Source of the DNA: Clostridia bacterium
Lineage (GTDB): Bacteria > Bacillota > Clostridia > Oscillospirales > CAG-272
Direction: 5' to 3'
DNA: 35,788 nt
NCBI GenBank assembly: GCA_017453255.1
Contig: JAFTKN010000018.1
Span: 1 to 35,788 of the forward strand
A model generated the notes under the pieces. The model did no database searches, had not been told where the DNA came from, and was given only the letters and a program-made list of their open reading frames with translations. Shown piece after piece: positions 1 through 8,505 of this stretch (positions are counted from its first letter, which is position 1; every line of letters starts with the position of its first letter). The position numbers were made by a program, and so were the translations under genes.

Positions 1-1
1 A

Positions 2-124
2 AGTGATATGCGCTTCGCGCGTTGAAGATTATAAGGCGAATATAATATCACTGTGAGCGTAGCGAACAATATCACTACGAGCGCAGCAAGTAATATCACG
101 CCGAGCAAAGCGAGGCATATCACT
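2..124. repeat. 24-bp tandem repeat with AATATCAC spacers and palindromic cores
   Basis: Three units begin at 44, 68 and 92, each opening with AATATCAC, and a partial fourth copy follows at 117-124. Each is followed by a GC-richer imperfect palindromic core such as GAGCGTAGCGAAC or CCGAGCAAAGCGAGGC. An inverted copy of the spacer, AGTGATAT, sits at 2-9 next to a GCGCTTCGCGCG core, so the array is bounded by oppositely oriented spacers. Similar AGTGATAT/TTCGC mosaics are, from memory, common intergenic elements of Clostridia. Spacers of only about 15 nt argue against CRISPR. Confidence 0.75.
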
Positions 125-189
125 AAAAAACGTGAGTTCAAATCTATACGAAAGCTCCCCAAAATATCTTTTTTATCGCCACTTCACAG

Positions 190-226
190 AAAAACGACAA
201 ATTTCGGCAGGAATTTGTCGTTTTTT
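190..226 (+). terminator. Rho-independent terminator
   Basis: A 14-bp perfect stem (AAAAACGACAAATT at 190-203 against 212-225) encloses an 8-nt loop and is followed by T residues. The A-rich left arm lets it work on both strands. Confidence 0.85.
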
Positions 227-304
227 ATCCATTGCGAAAGCAATGGCATATTATCACACTTTAGTATTTACTGCACTTTTATTGTCGCGATGCAAAAATT
301 GTTA

Positions 305-333
305 TTGCATAAAAGAAAATGATATGATAAAAT
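305..333 (+). promoter_or_regulatory. Promoter of the sfsA operon
   Basis: TTGCAT (305-310), a 17-nt spacer ending in TGA, and TAAAAT (328-333). The predicted start is close to 340, only about 10 nt before the sfsA ATG, and the ribosome site GTGGTGA is weak. Confidence 0.5.
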
Positions 334-348
334 CAAAGTGGTGATTAG

Positions 349-1056
349 ATGAAATATGATAATATAGTTAAAGGCACGTTTATTCATAGAGAAAACAGAT
401 TCATTGCTTATTGTGAAATTAATGGTAAAAATGAGTTAGTGCATGTAAAAAACACAGGAAGGCTTAAGGAGCTTTTAATTCCATACGCAACAGTATATTT
501 ACAAAAAAATGACAAATTAAATAGAAAAACTAAATATGATTTGATTAGTGTTATTAAGAAAACTAATCGTGGTGATATTTTAGTAAATATTGATTCGCAA
601 ATTGCTAACGATGTAGCGTATGAATGGATAAAGAGCTGTGGAATGTTTTCAAATGACGCAGAAATTATTCGTGAATACACTGTTACACACGAGGGTACAA
701 AAAGCAGGTTTGATATTTTTGTAAAAGATGAGGACAGGCGTGCCTTTATCGAGGTTAAGGGTGTCACACTTGAAAATGATGGATTTGCCTCGTTTCCTGA
801 TGCTCCCACCTTGCGTGGAATTAAGCACTTAAATCACTTATCTCTATTAAAGAGAGAGGGATATGAGGCGTATGTTCTTTTTGTTATACAAATGAAAGGG
901 GTATATAGCTTTACCCCCAATAGAAAAACTCACTTGGCATTTTGTGAATCGTTAAAAAATGCCGAAAAATGTGGAGTTAAAATTTTATGCTATGACTGTG
1001 TTGTTGATATAGATTCTATAGGAATTGACAAGCCTGTTAAATATTTTTTTAGTTAA
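349..1056 (+). CDS. sfsA: SfsA family DNA/RNA-binding nuclease-like protein
   Basis: The protein has 235 residues, the usual SfsA length (E. coli SfsA has about 234). Family signatures are visible: HVKNTGRLKELL (32-43) in the N-terminal OB-like part, SRFDIF (119-124), EVKGVTL (135-141) and FPDAPTLRG (149-157). The last three hold the acidic and lysine residues of a PD-(D/E)XK-like nuclease fold. The E. coli name comes from stimulation of maltose metabolism, but the biochemical role is poorly defined, so function here is uncertain while family membership is firm. It is first in a tight three-gene run (11 nt to the next gene) and has its own promoter at 305-333. Confidence 0.93.
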   Translation: MKYDNIVKGTFIHRENRFIAYCEINGKNELVHVKNTGRLKELLIPYATVYLQKNDKLNRKTKYDLISVIKKTNRGDILVNIDSQIANDVAYEWIKSCGMFSNDAEIIREYTVTHEGTKSRFDIFVKDEDRRAFIEVKGVTLENDGFASFPDAPTLRGIKHLNHLSLLKREGYEAYVLFVIQMKGVYSFTPNRKTHLAFCESLKNAEKCGVKILCYDCVVDIDSIGIDKPVKYFFS

Positions 1057-1067
1057 GAGGTGTTTTT

Positions 1068-2186
1068 ATGATTTATAAAGGCTTTAAGGATAAATCCCTC
1101 TCTGCCTTAGGACTTGGCACTATGCGTCTTCCTTTAATAGAAGGGACACAGGAAATTGACCAAAAAAGTGTAAACGAGATGGTTGATTTTGCAATAGAAA
1201 ATGGAATTAACTATTTCGATACTGCTTGGGGATATCATGGTGGAATGTCAGAAATTGCTATCGGCAAGGCTTTAAAAGGACACAAAAGAGATAGCTTTTA
1301 TCTTGCTACAAAGTTTCCTGGCTATGATATTTCTAATATGGGAAAGACTCCTGAGATTTTTGAAAAGCAACTTGAAAAATGTCAGGTGGAATATTTTGAT
1401 TTTTATTTAGTACATAACGTTTGTGAGGCTAATATTGAATATTATCTTGATAAATCCTATCAGACTGTTGAATATTTAGTAAACGAAAAGAAAAAGGGCA
1501 GAATTAAGCACCTTGGCTTCTCTACCCACGCTGATTTTACTAATTTCAAAAGATTCTTAGATGAATATGGAGATGATATGGAGTTTTGTCAAATTCAGCT
1601 AAATTATATTGATTATGAATTTCAAGATGCTAAGGCTAAGATTGAATATTTAACCTCTCTCGGTATTCCTGTTTGGGTCATGGAGCCTATTAGAGGAGGA
1701 AGACTTTCTAAGCTTAGCGAAAATGAGCTTTATGATATAAGTAAAATAAGAAACGAAAATCATATTGCTACTGCCTTTAGATTTATTCAAGCTATACCCG
1801 AGGTTATAGTTACTCTTTCGGGTATGTCAAATATGAAACAGCTTAAGGAAAACATTGAAATATTTAATGAAGAAAAGCCACTTAGTAAGGCTGAATTTGT
1901 GCAGGCTTTAGCTTTAGGAAAGAAAATGACACAATGTGTTCCATGTACCTCTTGTAGATACTGCACAGAATACTGTCCAATGGGACTTGATATTCCTAAG
2001 CTTATCTCTTTATATAATGAAAAGGTTTTCTCGGGTGGTGGATTTATTGTTTCTATGAATCTAAACACGTTACCTAAGGATAAATTACCGTCTGCTTGTA
2101 TAGCTTGCAAGGCTTGTCAAGCTGTTTGTCCACAAAGCATTGAAATTCCAAATATCTTTAAAGATTTTACAGAAAGGCTAAAATAA
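1068..2186 (+). CDS. Aldo/keto reductase with C-terminal [4Fe-4S] ferredoxin-like domain
   Basis: This 372-residue cytoplasmic oxidoreductase has an aldo/keto reductase TIM barrel (about 1-280). The catalytic tetrad is visible as D51 and Y56 (FDTAWGYHGG), K82 (ATKF) and H116 (LVHN). A C-terminal cysteine-rich extension carries two cluster motifs, CVPCTSCRYCTEYCP (290-304) and CIACKACQAVCP (344-355). Such ferredoxin-fused reductases are common in strict anaerobes; their substrates are mostly unknown. SD AGAGGTG precedes the start. It overlaps the fucosidase gene by one base (TAATG), so the two are translationally coupled, which hints at a role with a deoxy-sugar or aldehyde substrate (inference). 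Confidence 0.93.
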   Translation: MIYKGFKDKSLSALGLGTMRLPLIEGTQEIDQKSVNEMVDFAIENGINYFDTAWGYHGGMSEIAIGKALKGHKRDSFYLATKFPGYDISNMGKTPEIFEKQLEKCQVEYFDFYLVHNVCEANIEYYLDKSYQTVEYLVNEKKKGRIKHLGFSTHADFTNFKRFLDEYGDDMEFCQIQLNYIDYEFQDAKAKIEYLTSLGIPVWVMEPIRGGRLSKLSENELYDISKIRNENHIATAFRFIQAIPEVIVTLSGMSNMKQLKENIEIFNEEKPLSKAEFVQALALGKKMTQCVPCTSCRYCTEYCPMGLDIPKLISLYNEKVFSGGGFIVSMNLNTLPKDKLPSACIACKACQAVCPQSIEIPNIFKDFTERLK

Positions 2187-3205
2187 TGAACAATATCGAA
2201 TGGTTTAAAAACGCAAAATATGGAATGATGATACACTTCGGCTTGTATTCCCTTTTGGCAGGTAGCTATAAGGGCAAAAAAAGCCACGATTATGCAGAAT
2301 GGATACAATCTGCCCTTGAAATTCCTGTTAAGGAAACAGAAAAGCTTGCCGAGCTTTTTAACCCTATCTATTTTGATGCTGAGGAGTGGGTACGCTTTGC
2401 AAAGGAATGTGGTATGAAGTATATCGTTATTACCTCTAAGCATCATGAGGGCTTTGCTCTATTTCATTCTAAGGTTGATGATTTTAACTGCTTTGACAGA
2501 GGCTTTGGAAGAGATATAATAAAGGAGCTAAGTGAGGCTTGTAAAAAATATGATATTAAGTTAGGTCTTTATTATTCTCAAGACCTTGACTGGCACGAGG
2601 AGCATGGTGGTGGATATAATTCTGACCCCTCTGGCTGTGCTGGTGTTAGCTGGGATAACTCATGGGACTTTCCAAACAAGGATAAAAAGAACTTTGATAT
2701 TGCTTTTGAAAAAAAGATTTTACCACAGATTAAGGAAATAATGTCGAATTATGGTGAGATTTGCCTTGCTTGGTTCGACGTTCCTATGACTCTTTCGAGT
2801 GAACAGAGCCAAATTATTTACGACACTGTAAAAGAGCTACAACCAAATTGTCTTGTAAATTCAAGGCTTGGTAATGGAAAATATGACTATGTTTCCTTAG
2901 GTGACAATGAAATTCCAGACAAGGTTGAAAGTGGAGAGGGTGTTATCGACTACAACAATATTGAGGGCTTTAAGCCATCAGAATATGGTCTTTATGAATC
3001 CGCCTGCACACTAAACAATTCTTGGGGCTTTACTACTCTTGATAATAATTGGAAAAGCTCTGAGGACATTTATAACAATAAGGTTAAGCTTAATTCTCTT
3101 GGTATTAACTATCTTATTAACATAGGTCCAGACCATTTAGGAAGATTCCCCTTACAGGCTATGGAAATTTTACGTGGTGTTAAAAAATTAGAGGATAAAA
3201 ATTAG
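2186..3205 (+). CDS. Short cytoplasmic GH29 alpha-L-fucosidase
   Basis: GH29 signatures are clear: NAKYGMMIHFG near the start, KHHEGFALF (85-93), YYSQDLDWHEEHGGG (129-143), and the retaining nucleophile region LAWFD (D198). The protein has 339 residues and ends soon after the catalytic barrel, whereas typical GH29 enzymes exceed 450 because of a C-terminal beta-sandwich; that part is absent. There is no signal peptide, so it should cleave fucosides that have been imported. The acid/base residue varies in this family and I cannot assign it. A few GH29-like proteins act on other sugars, so fucose specificity is likely but not certain. It is the last gene of the sfsA operon. Confidence 0.88.
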   Translation: MNNIEWFKNAKYGMMIHFGLYSLLAGSYKGKKSHDYAEWIQSALEIPVKETEKLAELFNPIYFDAEEWVRFAKECGMKYIVITSKHHEGFALFHSKVDDFNCFDRGFGRDIIKELSEACKKYDIKLGLYYSQDLDWHEEHGGGYNSDPSGCAGVSWDNSWDFPNKDKKNFDIAFEKKILPQIKEIMSNYGEICLAWFDVPMTLSSEQSQIIYDTVKELQPNCLVNSRLGNGKYDYVSLGDNEIPDKVESGEGVIDYNNIEGFKPSEYGLYESACTLNNSWGFTTLDNNWKSSEDIYNNKVKLNSLGINYLINIGPDHLGRFPLQAMEILRGVKKLEDKN

Positions 3206-3248
3206 CAAGCATTTTTAATATGGTTAGGAAGGCTTTAGAAGTTAGTTG

Positions 3249-3285
3249 ACAGAAAATAGATTTCTCGGCTACGCTCGAAATGACA
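3249..3285 (+). repeat. Dispersed intergenic repeat, copy A
   Basis: This 37-bp element contains CAGAAAATAGATTTCTCG and GCTCGAAATGACA. The same 37-bp unit recurs at 5227-5263 with about three differences, and a shortened copy lies at 5271-5302. The core TCTCG..CTCGA is partly palindromic. It lies just before the convergent terminator. Confidence 0.75.
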
Positions 3286-3286
3286 T

Positions 3287-3326
3287 AAAAAACAAAAGAC
3301 GACCAAGTGGTCGTCTTTTGTTTTTT
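3287..3326. terminator. Bidirectional terminator between convergent genes
   Basis: A perfect 40-nt palindrome: AAAAAACAAAAGACGACC, loop AAGT, and its complement ending in TTTTTT. It serves the fucosidase operon (+) and the repeat-protein gene (-), whose TAA stop lies inside the T-tract. Confidence 0.92.
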
Positions 3327-5073
3327 ATTCTGTTACGCTTACTGGCTTTAAGGTGTCATATGAGGTTGACATGCTAAGGGTTTCAGTTACTGTTCCCTCG
3401 CTTGCGTAGTAGGATACTATATTATCACCTATTTGTACTAAGCAATAGCCACAGCAATATATATTTGCCTCTGAAAATACATAGCTTTCATTTGAGCCCT
3501 CAAGTCCTGATATCTTGATTTCAAAAATATCATATTGTGGTCTTGACATAAAGTCAACTATTGCCGCCTTCTGGTTATTTACTGTTCCGTCAGTTGCAAA
3601 CACATCAGCATTTTCGCCAAGTACACTTACTGTTCCTGCTACAAGTCCATAGCCAACTACGTCATTTTCTGAATACAAATTGTATTCATTCATTGCGTCC
3701 TTATCAACCACGAAGCCTTGTGTAATTGAATATCTACCTGTATTACGCTCTGTTACTGAGTAGCCAAGTGACTTAAAGATTACCTTTCTATCTCCTGCTA
3801 CTGTATGCTCTTCACCACACACGCCACAGGTATATGTTGTATCGCCTAATTCAAAGAATGTATTTACGCCATTATATGAAATTTTAACAACTTCCGTACA
3901 GTCGTGTCCCTTTGCCTCAACTACAGTTGCATCACTACGTGCTGTGCCACAGAAGCAAGCATAGCCACTAATTCCGTCAACTGTGCAGGTTGCTTCTCTA
4001 TTTAATTCCTCAAGGTACAAGTGAGTTGCATTGCCATCTGCATAACAGAAAATCAAATTTTTTGCACTACTGTTACTTGGTGAAAGGGTGTAGGTTACAT
4101 TATCAAGGGATTTATCTGCTGAATTTGCAAAATAAACGCTTGTTGTTCCCCAATAATTTCCTATCTTAAGCTCTTTCATGTTGCCAAGGAACACTACTGT
4201 GTTTTCAGGTCCATTCTGAAAGAAATACTCGTTTGTCATCGACGTAACGCCTGTACCAAAAACTAACACGTCATTAAGCGATGTGCAGCTTCTCATTGTA
4301 CTATTTTTTGAAAAATCATTGCTACTTTCAACGTGAGTAAGATTCTTTGGGAAATAATAAACAGTTGGCTTTTCAGGAATACTATCGTAAGTAAATGGCT
4401 CATTTACGAAATACATGTCATAGCAATAGTCGAAGGTACCTGCAAAGCTACCACCTGTGCTATGCCAAGTCGTAAGATTCTTTGAAAGATACACGGCAGT
4501 CATGGTAGTACATCTTGGGAAGTGGTTTGAATCATACAAGGTCGTAAAGCAATCTGGCATTGAAAATGCCCTGAGCTTTGAACAACCATAGAACATATAT
4601 GCAGGGAAGTTCTTCATTGGATTGTTTTCGTCAAACTTAAGAGTACACTCCTCAAGAGTTGAAGAGTTTTGGAATATTGCATTACCTAAGCCTGTTATCG
4701 TGTTTGGAAAGGTAATCCATGTTGGCGCTTTTGCATTAGAGCCAGCATATAAGCCGATATAAGTAAAGCCAGATGGAATATCAAAGCCCTTTACGTCTGC
4801 ATAAGTGTAGTTTTTGTTCGTCTTACCATTGATATAGGTAAAATCCATAGCGCTTTCAAATGAATTATTATTCTCAATTCTCTCTTGGTCTTTAAACACA
4901 TAAGCAGATGGACAAGTAAAGCCATCATTAAACTCAATAATTTCGTCTGTCTTAATTTCAATCGTACTTCTTGCAGGTGCATCATTATAGGTGGTAACTG
5001 CACTTACTGAAATAGCAAATACACATACTAACATTACACAAAGTGTTAGCATTAAAATGATTTTCTTTTTCAT
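3325..5073 (-). CDS. Secreted BspA-like leucine-rich-repeat surface protein
   Basis: 582 residues. A Sec signal peptide occupies about 1-26 (MKKKIILMLTLCVML..., cleavage near VSA). There follow degenerate BspA/TpLRR-type repeats, seen as 'FPNTITGLGNAIFQNSSTLEECT', 'FYGCSKLRAFSMPDCFTTL' style units (each quoted in part only) between about 100 and 320. A CxCG / CGxCG cysteine-rich segment (about 365-435, with GHDC) resembles modules common in Clostridial surface proteins. The C-terminal 130 residues show no domain I recognise and no LPXTG or lipobox, so anchoring is unclear. It has its own consensus promoter (5110-5138) and SD AGGAGAG. Adhesion or scaffolding is plausible; the ligand is unknown. 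Confidence 0.75.
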   Translation of the reverse strand: MKKKIILMLTLCVMLVCVFAISVSAVTTYNDAPARSTIEIKTDEIIEFNDGFTCPSAYVFKDQERIENNNSFESAMDFTYINGKTNKNYTYADVKGFDIPSGFTYIGLYAGSNAKAPTWITFPNTITGLGNAIFQNSSTLEECTLKFDENNPMKNFPAYMFYGCSKLRAFSMPDCFTTLYDSNHFPRCTTMTAVYLSKNLTTWHSTGGSFAGTFDYCYDMYFVNEPFTYDSIPEKPTVYYFPKNLTHVESSNDFSKNSTMRSCTSLNDVLVFGTGVTSMTNEYFFQNGPENTVVFLGNMKELKIGNYWGTTSVYFANSADKSLDNVTYTLSPSNSSAKNLIFCYADGNATHLYLEELNREATCTVDGISGYACFCGTARSDATVVEAKGHDCTEVVKISYNGVNTFFELGDTTYTCGVCGEEHTVAGDRKVIFKSLGYSVTERNTGRYSITQGFVVDKDAMNEYNLYSENDVVGYGLVAGTVSVLGENADVFATDGTVNNQKAAIVDFMSRPQYDIFEIKISGLEGSNESYVFSEANIYCCGYCLVQIGDNIVSYYASEGTVTETLSMSTSYDTLKPVSVTE

Positions 5074-5109
5074 AATTCTCTCCTAAAAATCATAAACTTA
5101 TACATTATC

Positions 5110-5138
5110 ATTTTACCATATAAGTAATAATATGTCAA
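5110..5138 (-). promoter_or_regulatory. Promoter of the secreted repeat-protein gene
   Basis: On the minus strand: TTGACA (5138-5133), 17-nt spacer ending TGG, TAAAAT (5115-5110). This is a strong extended -10 promoter. Confidence 0.75.
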
Positions 5139-5178
5139 TGATTTTTGCTTTTTTCGATTTGATATAAAAGCGCATGCG

Positions 5179-5225
5179 CAACACCTCATCCACCACCAAA
5201 GGTGGTCCCCTTTTGGAAGAAAGTA
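5179..5225. repeat. Palindromic intergenic element (CACCTCATCC type)
   Basis: It contains ACACCTCATCC, the hairpin CCACC-AAA-GGTGG, and TCCCCTTTTGGAAG. From memory this resembles the widespread gut-Firmicute intergenic repeat with ACACCTCATCC followed by CCACCTTCCCC; here it is degenerate. Confidence 0.55.
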
Positions 5226-5226
5226 A

Positions 5227-5302
5227 ACAGAAAATAGATTTCTCGACTTCGCTCGAAATGACAGAGTTGGCGCGAGATTTTTCGCTTGTGCTCGAAATGA
5301 CA
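5227..5302 (+). repeat. Dispersed intergenic repeat, copies B and C
   Basis: Copy B (5227-5263) matches 3249-3285 over 37 bp with about three differences. Copy C (about 5271-5302) is a shortened relative ending in GCTCGAAATGACA. The two are in direct orientation. Confidence 0.75.
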
Positions 5303-5374
5303 GTATGTGCAAGCTTTACACCATTTTAGTCGTCTTAGCCTTACGTCTTCTGCACTCATTTCGCTATCCCACGA

Positions 5375-5406
5375 AAAAGGGCTATCGCATTAGCGACAGC
5401 CCTTTT
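5375..5406 (-). terminator. Terminator of the coaW / lipoprotein operon
   Basis: Stem AAAAGGGCTATCGC (5375-5388), loop ATTA, then GCGACAGCCCTTTT, with one mismatch or wobble in the stem. On the minus strand it ends in TTTTT just after the lipoprotein stop. Confidence 0.88.
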
Positions 5407-5409
5407 GTT

Positions 5410-7491
5410 TTATTTTTTCCATATTATTATAGCGTTTGTATAAATGCTCCAGTAGGGTGACCAGCCATCCTCATCATAGCTTGGCTCTTCTCTTTCCACG
5501 TTTATTCTTTCAACTCCGCTATATTCAAAGGCATTTGCATAAACCGCTTCAATTGTTTCGGGAATTGTAATTTCCTTTATTTGTGTGCAATATGAAAATG
5601 CTCTTGCCTTGATTAGTTCTATGCTATCATTTAGCTTTATTTCTGTTAGGTACTCATTTCCTGCAAATGCACCACCACATATAACTAAAACGCCACTTGG
5701 TAATGTAAAGCTACCTTCCTTATTAGCTATTGGGTATTGAACCAATTCCTTCATATCACTTGTGTAAAGCACACCATTATTTGCTATGTAGCTTTCATTT
5801 TCGGAATCAACCTTAATTTCCTCAAGCGATTTTGTGTTCATAAAAGCAAACTCGTCAATTTTAGCTACATTTTTAGGAATTGTAATGCTTTTAAGGCTGA
5901 TGCAATCTCTAAATGCTCCTATACCGATATATTGTGTTGCATCAGGGATTGTAATGCTTTCAAGTAATTTACATTTTTCAAAGGAAAAATTACCTATTTT
6001 TGTAATCTGACCATTTATTGTAACGCTTTTAAGCTTTTCACACTGGTAAAATAGGCTATATGGAATTTCAGTAATACCTGCTGGTATAGTTATTTCCTCA
6101 AGTGAAATACAATTATAAAATGATTTTTCCATAATTTCACCAAGGCTTTGTGGCAAGGATATCTTATTAAGAGAAAGACAATTTTCAAAGCCACCCTCTA
6201 AAATGCTTTTAAGTCCGATAGGCAAGGAGATTTCCTTAAGGCTTGAATAAGCAAAGGCATATTTTCCAATTACCTCTACTCCGTCTAAAACTGTAAATGC
6301 TTCCTGCTTGCTACCCGTGTTATACTTTAAAAGAGTCTTATCATCCTTTGAGTATATGCAATTATCTGCTGATTTGATTGTTAAATTTTCCTCGCTTACT
6401 GTAATAAGCTCAAGGCTTGGACAATTATATAAAAGCATTTCTCCTATATGACTAACGCCCTTACCTATTTGAATTGATTTCAAATTTGGTAAATTAGCAA
6501 GTGCTTCATTTCCCAAATAAACAACACTATCAGGAATTACAAGCTCGCTCATAAGTCCACCATATAATGCTCCATCAGAAATACCGATTACATGGTCCTC
6601 AATTACTACCTTGTCTATTACCTGCTCGTTATCAATATTTACTATCCAATGTCCTGCATAATAAATACCGTCAAATTTTTCTGTCATAAGGGTGCAACCT
6701 AAAAGTGCATCCTTTTCTATTTTTACAATATTGTCAAGGCTCATATCCCTAAGAATATTACAGCCTAAGAATGATGCAACCTCAAATTTTGTAACGATTT
6801 CCTCGTTGAAATTTACAGTTTTCAATGCTGTGCATTTTGAAAAGGTTGAGGCTGGAATGTATGTTAGGTGATTTGGAAGAGTTGCAGTTTTAAGCGATAA
6901 GCAACCCTGAAAAATACCCTCGCCAAGCTTCAATACTGTATCTGGAATTATAAAAGACTCTAAGCCTGTGCCTGCAAAGGCATAGTCCTGTATTTCTACA
7001 ACTTGTGAATGGATATTTATATCATAAAGCTTTGTGCAACCATTAAATAAATCCTTATTTATTACTGTCACGCTATTTGGTATAGTAACAGAGGTTATAG
7101 AGCTACAATTCTTAAATGCTCCTTCACCGATAAAGGAAACGCTACTCGGAATATTCACCGAAGAAAGCTTTGAGCAATTTAAAAATGCTTTTTCTCTAAT
7201 AACCCTTATTGTGTCAGGTAATGTTATTTTGCCTAAGAAATCCTTTGCATTTGAAACGCTTTCGATTTCAATAACGTCAAGGTCGTTATATTTTGAAGGG
7301 ATTACGACCTCGCTAAGTGGAGTGTCAGAATAATTAGAGCTTATTCCAATAACCTTATAGCCTGTCTGATCATCGGTAAGCTCATATTCGATAGTTAAGC
7401 TAAGCTCCTCTCCGTTGTTATTACAGCCACAGCCAATTAAGCATACTGCAAATAACGCAAGAATGGAAATTAGCAATAATAATTTTTTCAT
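5410..7491 (-). CDS. BspA-like leucine-rich-repeat lipoprotein
   Basis: 693 residues. The N-terminus is a lipoprotein signal with lipobox LIGC and lipidated Cys21, so the protein should be anchored in the membrane facing out. From about residue 60 to 660 it is almost entirely TpLRR/BspA repeats of about 23 residues, seen as AFxxCxxLxxVxIPxSVxxIGxxAF, with 20 or more units. Two islands break the array (about 280-300 and 375-400, YSKDDKTLLKYNTGSK). This family mediates adhesion or ligand binding in gut and oral bacteria; the target is unknown. The start has SD AGGAAAG and lies 11 nt after the methyltransferase-like gene, so it is probably the last gene of the coaW operon. Confidence 0.85.
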   Translation of the reverse strand: MKKLLLLISILALFAVCLIGCGCNNNGEELSLTIEYELTDDQTGYKVIGISSNYSDTPLSEVVIPSKYNDLDVIEIESVSNAKDFLGKITLPDTIRVIREKAFLNCSKLSSVNIPSSVSFIGEGAFKNCSSITSVTIPNSVTVINKDLFNGCTKLYDINIHSQVVEIQDYAFAGTGLESFIIPDTVLKLGEGIFQGCLSLKTATLPNHLTYIPASTFSKCTALKTVNFNEEIVTKFEVASFLGCNILRDMSLDNIVKIEKDALLGCTLMTEKFDGIYYAGHWIVNIDNEQVIDKVVIEDHVIGISDGALYGGLMSELVIPDSVVYLGNEALANLPNLKSIQIGKGVSHIGEMLLYNCPSLELITVSEENLTIKSADNCIYSKDDKTLLKYNTGSKQEAFTVLDGVEVIGKYAFAYSSLKEISLPIGLKSILEGGFENCLSLNKISLPQSLGEIMEKSFYNCISLEEITIPAGITEIPYSLFYQCEKLKSVTINGQITKIGNFSFEKCKLLESITIPDATQYIGIGAFRDCISLKSITIPKNVAKIDEFAFMNTKSLEEIKVDSENESYIANNGVLYTSDMKELVQYPIANKEGSFTLPSGVLVICGGAFAGNEYLTEIKLNDSIELIKARAFSYCTQIKEITIPETIEAVYANAFEYSGVERINVEREEPSYDEDGWSPYWSIYTNAIIIWKK

Positions 7492-7502
7492 TACTTTCCT
7501 TT

Positions 7503-8504
7503 CTAAAGAAGCTTAATTAGCTCCCTTAAATAGCCATCACTAATGTATTTTTTTATATCAAGCTTTTCGTCAAATTTATTCTCTATGGCTTTTTTATACA
7601 CGCCATCAAAAATTTGCCATCTTATATTTGATAAAATTGATTTTTCTATCCAATAGCAAAATTTTGTTTTGGGAGAATGCTTTTCTAATTTTTTCATTTT
7701 CAAGTACATATCCACGCCGTCACTAACGTCATGCCACAAATCAACGAAGGCAAAGTCAAAGCTATAATTCTTCATTTGATTTTTTGCAAAATCAAATGCA
7801 TCGCATTTAATTATACGTATTTTTTCCTTGCTTGGAAATTGTGGAAGGATATGCTTTTCAAAAAGCTTAATAACGCTTTCATCCTTTTCGATAATAGTTA
7901 TTTGGTCAACCTCTGTTTTTTCACTTATCATATAAGCAAAATAGCCTATACCTAAGCCAAAAACAGCCACGTCACCCTGCATTTTTTCAATGTGAGGCTT
8001 CATTGTTTCAATTTCATTCGGCTTTATTGCCATCCATTCGACTCCATTTTCAAATACGGTTGGAAAATCAAATTGCTTAGTAAAAAAGCCTAAATTAATT
8101 ATTTCTCTATATGAATCTAAGACGGTTATATCGTCACAAACAAATCCCTCATATGCCTTATAGCTTTGGTATCCAAGAGTCCATTCACCTATATTGGCAT
8201 TTGGTATTTTGATGTTTTTATAATAGGGATCGTTTTCATAGCCCATATTATCAAGGCATTTTATTCCCTTTTTCAAATATTCTTTTTCATATAGCTTAAT
8301 TTCATTTTCGTCCTCAAAAAGTGCATTTGCAAGGAAGATAGCAAAAGCGGTTTCCCTTTTTAGCGACACTTCTGCGCCTATTTCATCCATTATCTCCTCG
8401 CTTACAAGCTCTGGAAAATTATTCAAATAATCGGCAACAAGGCGAAAATACTTGAAGTTTTCTTGCTTTATTTTTTCGAGGCTAATCAGCTCTTTTTTAT
8501 CCAT
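7503..8504 (-). CDS. SAM-dependent methyltransferase-like protein (spermidine-synthase-like fold)
   Basis: 333 residues from the chosen ATG. Residues about 175-300 form a Rossmann-like SAM domain: motif I VAVFGLGIGYFAYMI (179-193), the acidic strand end IIEKD (204-208), RIIKCDAFDF, and FDFAFVDLWHD. This arrangement resembles polyamine synthases and class I methyltransferases. The N-terminal 150 residues are helical and not recognised. Methyltransferase activity is inferred and the substrate is unknown. The start is set at ATG 8504, one base after the coaW stop, which suggests translational coupling. A longer version from TTG 8537 is possible, but neither start has a good SD. Confidence 0.6.
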   Translation of the reverse strand: MDKKELISLEKIKQENFKYFRLVADYLNNFPELVSEEIMDEIGAEVSLKRETAFAIFLANALFEDENEIKLYEKEYLKKGIKCLDNMGYENDPYYKNIKIPNANIGEWTLGYQSYKAYEGFVCDDITVLDSYREIINLGFFTKQFDFPTVFENGVEWMAIKPNEIETMKPHIEKMQGDVAVFGLGIGYFAYMISEKTEVDQITIIEKDESVIKLFEKHILPQFPSKEKIRIIKCDAFDFAKNQMKNYSFDFAFVDLWHDVSDGVDMYLKMKKLEKHSPKTKFCYWIEKSILSNIRWQIFDGVYKKAIENKFDEKLDIKKYISDGYLRELIKLL

Positions 8505-8505
8505 A

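Larger units (their letters stand above)
1..348. other. Non-coding left flank with tandem repeat and terminator
   Basis: No convincing gene lies here. Open frames across the region translate the repeat and have no ribosome binding site. It holds a 24-bp tandem array (44-124), a strong terminator hairpin (190-226) and the sfsA promoter (305-333). The terminator probably closes a gene lying beyond the left edge. Confidence 0.7.
5074..5409. other. Gene-free interval rich in dispersed repeats
   Basis: The 336 bp between the two repeat-protein genes hold the promoter at 5110-5138, a palindromic element (5179-5225), two copies of the element also found at 3249-3285, about 60 bp with nothing recognisable (5313-5370), and a terminator (5375-5406). 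The small reading frame over the repeats is a translation artefact. Confidence 0.7.

Noticed and set aside
44..124. CRISPR array
   Set aside because: The constant part is only about 9 bp, the spacers about 15 bp and themselves palindromic, and no cas genes are present.
53..322. Open reading frame of 89 codons over the left-end repeats
   Set aside because: It translates the tandem repeat and the terminator, starts at a non-ATG codon, and has no ribosome site.
408..809. Minus-strand ORF opposite sfsA
   Set aside because: It is a shadow of sfsA, whose family motifs are on the plus strand.
5070..5312. Short minus-strand ORF (80 codons)
   Set aside because: It lies on the dispersed repeats; its peptide is a translation of them.
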